Of a stretch of 64,000 nt of DNA, positions 1 to 6,891 are shown one piece after another (position 1 is the first letter of the stretch; each line of letters opens with the position of its first letter). Position numbers and translations under genes: made by a program. The stretch comes from Dehalococcoidales bacterium (GTDB lineage Bacteria > Chloroflexota > Dehalococcoidia > Dehalococcoidales > UBA2162), in NCBI GenBank assembly GCA_016932435.1, contig JAFGCW010000010.1, forward strand, positions 50,401-114,400. The letters run 5' to 3'. The notes below the pieces were generated by a model. That model was given only the letters and a program-made list of their open reading frames with translations. It was not told the DNA's origin and did not search any database.

Positions 1-881
1 GTTGCTTTATCGGCCAGAAAGGTCTTAGCTCCCAGCTTGGCACACAAGGTCACTATATACCTCTCTTCACCTTCCCGGAAGAAGCAATCATGTCATTGAC
101 GCGGGCGGCAGAATATGACGAGATGCGGCGCAAGCCCCACGGTAAAATTCCGGTTATAAAAGGTATTCAGAAAGCGAAAGCCAGACAGCTAATCGACCAT
201 GTGTTAACAAACAGGACGGAGAGACCGCTCTGGCTTTCAACTCAAGAAATATCGGAGTTATTAGTGTATTACGGGATTTGCCAGGCAGAAATCGCGTTTG
301 CCGGTACATCATCCGAAGCACAAGAAGTTGCTGAAGAGCTTGGTTTTCCAGTGGCTGTTAAGCTGGAGTCAACGACGATTACCCACAAGACTGACGTCGG
401 CGGCATTGTATTAAATGTTACTTCGAAGAATAAAGTGGGAAAAGCGTATAAAACCATTAGTGAGAATCTGGAAAAACTTGGCCGCCGGCAGGAGATGTCC
501 GGGGTAACCGTGCAGCAAATGTTGAGCGGCGGCATAGAAACGATTATCGGCGTTACGCAGGACCCGTCTTTTGGCCCGTTAATGATGTTTGGTTCCGGAG
601 GAATCTACGCTGAATTGATTAAAGATGTTACCTTGAAGCTGCATCCGATTACAGATCTGGATGCAGCCGAGATGATACATTCATTAAAAATGAGTAAATT
701 ATTTGAAGGTTACCGGGGTTCTCCGCCCAGCGATATCAATGCCCTCCAGAATTTACTGCTCAGAGTATCGGCAATGGTAGAGGATATACCGGAGATAGCC
801 GAACTCGACCTCAATCCGGTGAATAGTATGCCGAGAGGAGAAGGGTGCCGGGTTATCGATGCCAGAATCATGCTTAAATAA
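1..881 (+). CDS. Acyl-CoA synthetase (NDP-forming), C-terminal ATP-grasp part; 5' truncated by window edge
   Basis: The frame is open to the left edge, so the first ATG (position 90) is internal. The residues before it (IPLFTFPEEAI, then SLTRAAEY) are the usual PEEA/aRAAEY linker that joins the CoA-ligase domains to the ATP-grasp domain. The visible part is that ATP-grasp domain: entry at LLVYYGI, then GFPVAVKLES, HKTDVGG, VQQMLSGGIE, GPLMMFGSGG and the closing ELDLNPV. Enzymes of this family make ATP or GTP from an acyl-CoA plus NDP and phosphate, or run in reverse to activate acids, in the cytoplasm. The stop at 879-881 lies inside the next gene, a 23-bp overlap that implies translational coupling with the deacetylase-family gene. 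The acyl substrate cannot be told from sequence. Confidence 0.9.
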   Translation, partial: CFIGQKGLSSQLGTQGHYIPLFTFPEEAIMSLTRAAEYDEMRRKPHGKIPVIKGIQKAKARQLIDHVLTNRTERPLWLSTQEISELLVYYGICQAEIAFAGTSSEAQEVAEELGFPVAVKLESTTITHKTDVGGIVLNVTSKNKVGKAYKTISENLEKLGRRQEMSGVTVQQMLSGGIETIIGVTQDPSFGPLMMFGSGGIYAELIKDVTLKLHPITDLDAAEMIHSLKMSKLFEGYRGSPPSDINALQNLLLRVSAMVEDIPEIAELDLNPVNSMPRGEGCRVIDARIMLK

Positions 882-1947
882 AGATTCCCCGCAGCAACCA
901 GTCAGAAAATCAGTTGCACCCGGATATGTATATGACCCTATTTATCTGGAGCATGATACTGGAGAACATCCTGAAAGCTCCCGCCGTTTGGAAGCAGTAA
1001 TTTCCGACCTCGATTGGAAAGGTATCAGGCAGCAACTGAAAGCAATTCCAGCACGACCGGCTACACTGGACGAGATTACTACTGTACATCAGGTGGAATA
1101 CATATCGCGGGTTGAGGCATATTGCCGGCAGGGTGGGGGATGGTGGGATTCTGATACCGTGATGTCAATGGGCTCCTATAAGTCTGCTCTCTATGCTGCC
1201 GGGGGGAGTATTGCTGCCGTTGAAGCCGTTATGAAAAAAGATGTTTCATGTGCTTTTGCCCTCGTAAGGCCCCCTGGGCATCACGCAACAAACAATAGCG
1301 CCAAGGGTTTTTGTATATTTAATAATATCGCTATTGTGACCAACTATGTCTTAAAGACACTTAATATTGGGCGCGTGCTGATTATTGATTTCGATGTACA
1401 TCATGGTAATGGCACTCAGGAGGCATTCAAACATAATCCGTACGTCCTATACATTTCCATACACCAGTATCCGTTTTTTCCCGGCACAGGCTATCATGAT
1501 GAAATGGAACAGGGCGATAGCACGGGAACAGCTATCAATATTCCCTTATCTGCCGGATGCGGCGATACTGAATACAAGTTAGTATTCGATGAGATTGTTG
1601 TCCCAGCAGCCCGCAGATTTAAACCTGAGATTATCCTCTTATCTGCTGGTTATGACGCTCACTGGGCCGATGAAATGAGTAACATGCAGCTTACATTGGA
1701 TGGATATTATCATATAACACAGGTTATTCAGCAACTGGCCAACGAACTCTGTGAAGGGAAAACCGTCTTTTTTCTGGAAGGCGGCTATAACCTCACGGTA
1801 TTAACGTGCGCGGTAAACGCCACGTTTAGTATCTGGCTCGGCGAGAATATTTTCGACGACCCGCTGGGCTTACCACGGGATAACTTCAGGCCGCACGGTG
1901 TGAATGAGTTAATCATAGATGTAAAAAAGCGGCATGGGCTGTATTAA
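859..1947 (+). CDS. Histone deacetylase family protein (AcuC/HDAC-like)
   Basis: This is a full-length 362-residue zinc amidohydrolase of the arginase/deacetylase fold. Visible motifs are HPESSRRL near the N-terminus, RPPGHHA (tandem catalytic histidines), FNNIAI, DFDVHHGNGTQ (zinc Asp/His ligands), LLSAGYDAH (second zinc Asp) and LEGGYN. Bacterial members remove acyl groups from lysines of proteins or from polyamines; in Bacillus, AcuC deacetylates acetyl-CoA synthetase. Here the gene overlaps an NDP-forming acyl-CoA synthetase by 23 bp, so control of that synthetase, or of acyl-CoA enzymes generally, by lysine deacylation is a reasonable inference. The ATG at 859 follows a purine-rich GAGAGGAGAAGG at 832-845. 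A hairpin terminator follows directly. Confidence 0.92.
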   Translation: MPESCLNKDSPQQPVRKSVAPGYVYDPIYLEHDTGEHPESSRRLEAVISDLDWKGIRQQLKAIPARPATLDEITTVHQVEYISRVEAYCRQGGGWWDSDTVMSMGSYKSALYAAGGSIAAVEAVMKKDVSCAFALVRPPGHHATNNSAKGFCIFNNIAIVTNYVLKTLNIGRVLIIDFDVHHGNGTQEAFKHNPYVLYISIHQYPFFPGTGYHDEMEQGDSTGTAINIPLSAGCGDTEYKLVFDEIVVPAARRFKPEIILLSAGYDAHWADEMSNMQLTLDGYYHITQVIQQLANELCEGKTVFFLEGGYNLTVLTCAVNATFSIWLGENIFDDPLGLPRDNFRPHGVNELIIDVKKRHGLY

Positions 1948-1955
1948 ATGTAGCA

Positions 1956-1986
1956 TAAAGGAGGCAAGCAACCTCCTTTATTTTTC
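1956..1986 (+). terminator. Rho-independent terminator after the deacetylase gene
   Basis: A perfect 9-bp stem, TAAAGGAGG pairing with CCTCCTTTA, has a 7-base loop and is followed by a T-rich run. It starts 8 bases after the stop codon. Confidence 0.85.
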
Positions 1987-2403
1987 TGGGCATCATGTGG
2001 TTCAAATGGTCGTTGATTCAATTAGTCATTCTCTTGGTAGGAGATACGTAGACTCTTCGCTCAAGGGCGATATACAATATAAAAATCAGCCATCGCTTTA
2101 GAGTTAGCTATGCAAACTGATCGATTTTCAGTGACCAGTTAACAATAAAGTAAATTGTGACTTAGCAAGATAGCGTTTTATTACGTGTGATACTTATAAA
2201 TCTAGCGTCTTAAACTAGTGCCAGATTAGTATTGGGCAAAAGCGAAAAGGAGATTAGCTTTTTCAATTCTCTTCGCGGACTCTCGGCAGACCTTTGGTGA
2301 ACTCGTAATGACTGATACCCGCCGAGTCTTCTTCTAGCAGTTATCCAACTATCTATGATAAGTTAGAAAGACATGGATATGACTATCAGGAGGTGACCAG
2401 ATT
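1987..2403. other. Intergenic stretch of about 420 bp, no gene recognised
   Basis: I see no frame with coding character on either strand. The stretch is AT-rich to about 2260. A weak candidate promoter is TTGTGA at 2155 with TATTAC 18 bases downstream. A purine-rich AGGAGGTGA at 2389-2397 is the ribosome binding site of the next gene. A loose inverted repeat (GACTC...GCCGAGTC, 2279-2326) lies in between. I cannot assign a known riboswitch or RNA. Confidence 0.5.
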
Positions 2404-3435
2404 ATGAAAGCGGCTGTCAGGATAGAGGGTGGATTTAGAGTACAGGAAGTTCCGGAACCGCCGGAACCGGGTTCCGACCAGGTAAAGGTGAAAATCGCCT
2501 ACTGCGGGATATGCGGCAGCGAACTCCACAGTATCGATCCTGATTACACGTCCGGCTCTTCGTTCTGGGGGAAGATACCCCAGGGAGTGGATATCAGCCG
2601 CCTGATCGGCGGACACGAGGCGTCGGGAACCGTTGTCGCCGTCGGCAGCAATGTGACGTGGATCGAGGTTGGGGAGAGAGTAGCGATGAATTTCCGGACT
2701 CCCTGCGGTACCTGCTACTACTGCCGGAACATGATGGAGCATTTCTGTGAAAGGCCGATTCCTGCCACCGGTTCCTATGCCGAATACGCGCTGTACCACG
2801 CGAACGCGGTGTATAAACTCCCTGACAATGTCAGCCTGGAAGTAGGAGCGGTTTTGGAGCCGCTGACGGTTGCCGTTCATGCTGTCGACCAGGCAGATAT
2901 CAAACCGGGACATACCGTGGCGATACTCGGCGCCGGGCCGATAGGCATTTTGATAATGGAGGTCGCTCAGAAAGCCGGCGCTGCCAAAGTGCTGGTCTCG
3001 GAACCGGTAGCCGCGCGGAGAGAACTGGCAAAACATCTTGGCGCGACAGTAGTTATCGATCCGGCGAAAGACGATCTGTTAAAGGCGGCTGTTATCCTTG
3101 CGGAAGGCAGGGGTTTCGACCGTGTTTTCGATGCCAGCGGAAAACCGGCAGTGGCAAGACAGTCTTGCGACCTGGCAGGAAGAGGTGGTGTCGTGGTACT
3201 GGTGGCGGTTTATCCACCCGAGACTGACATCAGCTTTCCTTCCTCTTATCCGGGTGGAAAAGAACTGACCGTGAAAGGTACCTTGATCTCGCCGTACTGT
3301 TTTCCGAGGTCGATAAACCTCCTGTCCGAACTTGAACTGGAACCACTGATCTCTATCAGACCTCTCGAGGAAGTTAATGAAGCGTACCATGACCTCCTGG
3401 CCGGCAGGGGAATGAAGGTACTTTTAAAACCGTAA
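2404..3435 (+). CDS. Zinc-dependent medium-chain alcohol/polyol dehydrogenase
   Basis: The 343-residue length fits the medium-chain dehydrogenase/reductase family. Catalytic-zinc ligands are seen in YCGICGSELHS and in GGHEASG. The structural zinc loop is CGTCYYCRNMMEHFC with its four cysteines. The Rossmann motif AILGAGPIGI binds NAD(P). Family members oxidise secondary alcohols or diols such as sorbitol, threonine and butanediol; the overall pattern is closest to the threonine/butanediol dehydrogenase group, but the substrate is unknown. The start is fixed by AGGAGGTGA 7 bases upstream of the ATG. The gene converges on the selenoprotein-like gene with only 15 bp between the two stop codons. 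Confidence 0.9.
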   Translation: MKAAVRIEGGFRVQEVPEPPEPGSDQVKVKIAYCGICGSELHSIDPDYTSGSSFWGKIPQGVDISRLIGGHEASGTVVAVGSNVTWIEVGERVAMNFRTPCGTCYYCRNMMEHFCERPIPATGSYAEYALYHANAVYKLPDNVSLEVGAVLEPLTVAVHAVDQADIKPGHTVAILGAGPIGILIMEVAQKAGAAKVLVSEPVAARRELAKHLGATVVIDPAKDDLLKAAVILAEGRGFDRVFDASGKPAVARQSCDLAGRGGVVVLVAVYPPETDISFPSSYPGGKELTVKGTLISPYCFPRSINLLSELELEPLISIRPLEEVNEAYHDLLAGRGMKVLLKP

Positions 3436-3457
3436 GTGTAGACACTGAGTTTACGGT
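3429..3457. terminator. Possible shared hairpin between convergent genes
   Basis: ACCGTAA pairs with TTACGGT, and a small inner GTG/CAC stem lies between them. Both convergent stop codons sit within the stem. T-rich flanks are weak, so a bidirectional terminator is possible but not certain. Confidence 0.4.
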
Positions 3458-4065
3458 CGTTTTATCTCCAGTACATTCTTTCTTTTTTCGGCGATGTGAA
3501 TGAACTCATTAAAAAGGTCTAAGCTGTTTTCAGTATCGGACAAATTTATCTTCAGGAAAACGGGGTTATTTCTGTTGAACACGAAGGTCGGCGTGCCGAA
3601 TATATTCAGATCATTCACCGCATGAAAGTGGTCTTCCGCAAGCCTGTTGAGGATAGCCGGGTCGCTGAAGTCAGTCAGGAACTGATTTATGTCTGCACCG
3701 GCTTTTTCAACGATATCTTTCAGGACATCCGGTTCTGCAATATCAAGGTGTTCCCGGTGAACAGCATTAAGCAGAAGTTCGTGAAAGACCTTGAACAGGT
3801 CCTTATCCTGTCTTCTGACCGCTTCGGCGGCACGAAAGGCGTTGATTCCTCTTGTTTGAACAGAGTCGTTTTCCCAGACCTTCTTTTCGGGATCAGAAGA
3901 ATGATTATTCTGTTCGAGAGAGAAATACCGCCACGTTACCGGAAGTTCCTCGCCTAACTCGGTTTCTACATTCTGCAGCCAGACGGCCGCGTTATAGACG
4001 AACGGTCAGAGAAAGTCGAAGTAGACATCGAATTCCGGCAGTACGATTTCACGGGACTTCGACAT
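3451..4065 (-). CDS. Probable selenocysteine-containing DsbA-family oxidoreductase (in-frame UGA read as Sec at residue 20)
   Basis: The frame from the ATG at 4065 to the TAA at 3451 encodes 204 residues if the single in-frame TGA (4008-4006) is decoded. The product is a DsbA/FrnE-type thioredoxin fold: YFDFL-(UGA)-PFVYNAAVWL at the position of the family active site (normally C-P-x-x-Y), a long helical insert, WRYFSLEQNN, and the cis-proline loop FGTPTFVF near residue 165. There is no cysteine anywhere in the rest of the protein, so the UGA residue would be its only redox centre. A SECIS-like hairpin follows the UGA (see 3966-3997). GAGGT lies 8 bases before the ATG, and the gene begins 11 bases after the UroD-family gene, so the two are probably cotranscribed. 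The alternative is a nonsense mutation of a TGC or TGT codon. The other 184 codons are intact, which argues against decay. Confidence 0.72.
3966..3997 (-). promoter_or_regulatory. Candidate bacterial SECIS element
   Basis: On the minus strand, 15 bases after the UGA, GCGGCC pairs with GGCTGC (six pairs, one G-U) around a GTCT apical loop (core at 3975-3990). An outer CTAT/GTAG helix extends it. The loop begins 21 bases after the UGA and its first base is G. Both features fit the published bacterial SECIS consensus (loop about 16-37 bases downstream, G among the first two loop bases). A 3D or covariance test was not run. Confidence 0.6.
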
Positions 4066-4076
4066 GTCGTTTACCT

Positions 4077-5393
4077 CTAATACCAGCCGTACTCTTTACA
4101 GGTATCGACCATTGCCTTCACGTTTTCCGGTTTGGCATAGTCGATTGAACTGCCGGCTCCCATGATATAACCGCCGTTCTTGCCGACCACCTTTATGAGT
4201 TTCTTGCAGTATTCTTCGACGTCCTGAGGTGAACCCGCCTGAAGCATTGTCGGAGATACGCCGCCCTGGATACACATGTGGTCGCCAATTACTTCCTTCG
4301 CCTTGAAAATGTCTGTCTTTTCGCAGTGGAAAATTACCTTGCCTTTCGGCAGATCAAGCAGGTATTCAAGTCGGTCGTTCCAGATACCTTCCCAGAAAGG
4401 AGCCGCCATGTATCCCATATCAATATTGTATTCAATGCACTCCTTTAACTCGGGCCAGTAGAATTTCTCGAACTGCTCTTTCGACATGAAACCGTCCGAG
4501 CCCCGGTGCAGAGGCATACCAGCCCGCCTGGGATTGCCCCTGGGATCGGGAATGGCTGGCGTGCACTGGTCTTTCCACCATTGCTTTACTCTCTCGCAAG
4601 CTTCGAGAAGCTTGTCCGGCTGCCGGTACATGTCCAGGAAGATTCCTCTCATACCTCTCAGTTTGTCCGAGATAGTATCGAATGGCGTAAACATGATTGA
4701 CCGACCGCCGAATCCCTGTGAAGGGAAACCGAGTCGTGTCATCTCGGCAGAAAACACCTCGTTTTCCGCTCTCAGTGTTTCCTGTACCTTCATAGCTTGT
4801 TCAAGCTTCTCACCTATCACCTTGAACTCCGGCGATACGAGCGTACCGGCAAGTCCCTGGAGCAGGCCGAGGTTGCCGAATATCATGTTCCTCAACGGGT
4901 CTATTCTGGGCAGAGGAGCAAGAAGGCCGTAGATCCGGGGAAGATAATACCGGAGAACGAAATCGGAAGGATCATCGAGAAACAGGTCATATTCATCAGC
5001 TTTCATGTATTCGGCTTCCGAAAACTGCATGGAAAGGTCATCCGAGAGAGTACCGCCCGGCCATTTGTACTGCTTCTCGTCGATCAATTCCAGAAATGTG
5101 CCGGATATACCTCCGAAAAACATGCTGTTGTCCGGCTCGAAATCCAGCAGCATTTTCTTGCAGGCTTCCCGGTATCCTGCCTGGTCGTAGTATTCAGCGG
5201 AAGCTTTGAGTCCGGCATACTTTGCCGCGAAAGCCCCGGTTTGCACTGTTACCGGCACCCGATCCGGCACTTTCAGTTCCAGGGCGTCTTTTACCCTTTT
5301 TTCTCTTTCCGTGACAATTTCTTCAATGGTCTTGCCATGTCTTTTTTCAATTTCATCAACTAGTTTTTGGGTCTGATCCGGGTTTTGGGTCAT
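4077..5393 (-). CDS. Uroporphyrinogen decarboxylase family protein (corrinoid methyltransferase-like)
   Basis: This is a 438-residue UroD-fold protein. Recognisable parts are the N-terminal ELKVPDRVPVTVQTGAFA, the central PWED-equivalent region, and the C-terminal GKVIFHCEKTD and DHMCIQGGVSP segments where true methyltransferases and decarboxylases line the barrel. It is longer than heme-pathway HemE (about 350 residues) and lacks its N-terminal signature. It is therefore more like the MtaA/MtbA-type or uncharacterised UroD proteins that often act in methyl transfer or O-demethylation; a methyl-transfer role here is inference. AAAGGAGATATACAAG precedes the ATG. It is the first gene of the unit with the selenoprotein-like DsbA gene and has a good promoter at 5433-5462. 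Confidence 0.82.
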   Translation of the reverse strand: MTQNPDQTQKLVDEIEKRHGKTIEEIVTEREKRVKDALELKVPDRVPVTVQTGAFAAKYAGLKASAEYYDQAGYREACKKMLLDFEPDNSMFFGGISGTFLELIDEKQYKWPGGTLSDDLSMQFSEAEYMKADEYDLFLDDPSDFVLRYYLPRIYGLLAPLPRIDPLRNMIFGNLGLLQGLAGTLVSPEFKVIGEKLEQAMKVQETLRAENEVFSAEMTRLGFPSQGFGGRSIMFTPFDTISDKLRGMRGIFLDMYRQPDKLLEACERVKQWWKDQCTPAIPDPRGNPRRAGMPLHRGSDGFMSKEQFEKFYWPELKECIEYNIDMGYMAAPFWEGIWNDRLEYLLDLPKGKVIFHCEKTDIFKAKEVIGDHMCIQGGVSPTMLQAGSPQDVEEYCKKLIKVVGKNGGYIMGAGSSIDYAKPENVKAMVDTCKEYGWY

Positions 5394-5432
5394 TCTTGTA
5401 TATCTCCTTTAAAAAGTTCATCAGTTAAAATC

Positions 5433-5462
5433 ATTATATTGAATGTATTGCAGGAATGACAA
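5433..5462 (-). promoter_or_regulatory. Sigma70-type promoter for the UroD/selenoprotein unit
   Basis: On the minus strand TTGTCA is followed after 18 bases by TATAAT. The expected transcript start is near 5427, giving a leader of about 35 bases. Confidence 0.7.
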
Positions 5463-5558
5463 GAAACATGTATGGATAAACCGAAGTATAGCTTTATGCA
5501 GTTGTGATATATGAATTATCCAATAATACAAACTTACATATCAACGAAATGTTACCTT

Positions 5559-6413
5559 TCAAACAAAGTACACAATCAGAAAACCGATCAGATCGGCGAA
5601 AGTCATCGGTGGGAGTGCAGCCATAGGCTTTCCTTTTAGAAAGACTTTCTGAATTGCGTATACCGATCCAAGGCCGATTAGCGTGAAAGCAGCTAATATC
5701 AAAGAACTGGCAATACCATAGGTGAAGAAAACCGTCACTATCAAGATAAGTGGGAAACCTATATCACCACCTCCCAATAGAGAATAATCCCTCTCTGATG
5801 ATTCACCATCCATTAACTCGATGTCCCTCAGGTCCATATTCCAGCCCTTGCCAGCTTTCGGAATAATAAAAGCGGGTAGAGTATCTAATTGGGATAATTT
5901 TTTTGCAATCCACATCATGTATCCAAAACGGACTGCCAGTATGTCATACACAGAAAGTATTACCATTAATAATACTGCAGTCCAGGAAGACAACATGGAT
6001 CCGAAGACTGCACCCATGGCCGCCAGACTGAAAATCAAGAGAAGATTATGTAGCCAGATTCTAGGCCTGATAAGCCAGACGATAATGGCACCGACTCCCA
6101 AAAAAGCAGATACTACCACCGGCAAAAAGAAACTGAGATCAACAAATAATCCCCATAAAAACAACAAAGAAAAGAGGATTCTAAACACTATTTTTAACTT
6201 CGATACAGGAATAAGAAAAAGAACTAAGCCCAACGAGACAACGGCACCGAGAAAGTAAACAAGAGGTATCCCGAGCGAAACCTCAGGGATGACAACCTCG
6301 TTCTCTATGATAAATTTTTCTACCTGACAAGCAACAAACAAAGCTATTGCCTGGGAAAATATTAAAATTAGAGAGCTCCAGTATACCGGATGTAGATGTT
6401 TCATTTTTCTCAT
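5559..6413 (-). CDS. Presenilin-like A22-family intramembrane aspartyl protease
   Basis: The protein has 284 residues and about nine hydrophobic segments. The two catalytic aspartates of the presenilin/signal-peptide-peptidase group are visible: VYDILA (Asp157, YD motif) in one membrane helix and GGGDIGFP (Asp217, GxGD motif) in the next. The C-terminal MAALPPMTF (266-272) corresponds to the PAL motif. A hydrophilic loop rich in acidic residues (about 190-210) separates the two catalytic helices. Family members cut substrates within the membrane. This form (archaeal-type presenilin homologue) is common in archaea and uncommon in bacteria. Substrate and role are unknown. The start could also be the ATG three codons in. 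No partner gene is evident; it lies between a UroD unit and a pseudogene. Confidence 0.85.
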   Translation of the reverse strand: MRKMKHLHPVYWSSLILIFSQAIALFVACQVEKFIIENEVVIPEVSLGIPLVYFLGAVVSLGLVLFLIPVSKLKIVFRILFSLLFLWGLFVDLSFFLPVVVSAFLGVGAIIVWLIRPRIWLHNLLLIFSLAAMGAVFGSMLSSWTAVLLMVILSVYDILAVRFGYMMWIAKKLSQLDTLPAFIIPKAGKGWNMDLRDIELMDGESSERDYSLLGGGDIGFPLILIVTVFFTYGIASSLILAAFTLIGLGSVYAIQKVFLKGKPMAALPPMTFADLIGFLIVYFV

Positions 6414-6536
6414 GAGGGACTCTTAGAATTCTCGGGTGATTTTTTTCAGTCCTAAGATACTACTATCGGAGAACCATAATTGACTTAACTACTTTACTAA
6501 ATCATTGGTTAATTTATCAATTAACATTTCTCGGCT

Positions 6537-6790
6537 TTACCCAGTTAACTTTATTGACAAGGTGCCGTCTTCCTGTTTTTTAATGTTTCGGATAAGGTCG
6601 ATTACTATCTCAACCTTTTTGGACGGGAGGGGATTGATGGCGAATGAGTGCATTCGCGAAATTTCCTGGCGCAGTCATCATAGGACATCGGGTTGCTTAT
6701 GCCGCTCAGGAAGTCTTCCACGTATTCTGAATACTCCATACCGTCATTCATTTCGATAACCAACTAGCTAGTCCAGCCATGGTTGATGTT
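6537..6790 (-). pseudogene. Decayed 3' end of an MmgE/PrpD gene
   Basis: The minus strand aligns codon by codon with the C-terminus of the intact PrpD gene at 11933-13321. It gives EMNDGMEYSEYVEDFL, then NPMSYDDCARKFREC, a one-base deletion near 6648, then FAINPLPSKK, VIDLIRNIKKQ, GTLSIKLTG and a TAA at 6539-6537. Only about the last 75 codons remain. The upstream edge dissolves into stops near 6770-6790. It carries no start codon and cannot be functional. Confidence 0.85.
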
Positions 6791-6831
6791 TTATTAACCT
6801 AGTGACCGCGTGAATGACGGAATCCAGAATA

Positions 6832-6860
6832 TTGTGATAGTGGGGCAGAATAGATATAAT
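6832..6860 (+). promoter_or_regulatory. Sigma70-type promoter of the lipoprotein gene
   Basis: TTGTGA is followed after 17 bases by a perfect TATAAT. The predicted start near 6867 leaves a leader of about 25 bases with AAGGA before the GTG start. Confidence 0.72.
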
Positions 6861-6891
6861 TATCAGAACATCTTTTAAGGACAACTTTGAC

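Noticed and set aside
4006..4008. In-frame TGA as a plain nonsense mutation or sequencing error
   Set aside because: Kept as the alternative only. The TGA falls precisely on the active-site cysteine position, a SECIS-like hairpin follows, and the rest of the frame has no other damage.
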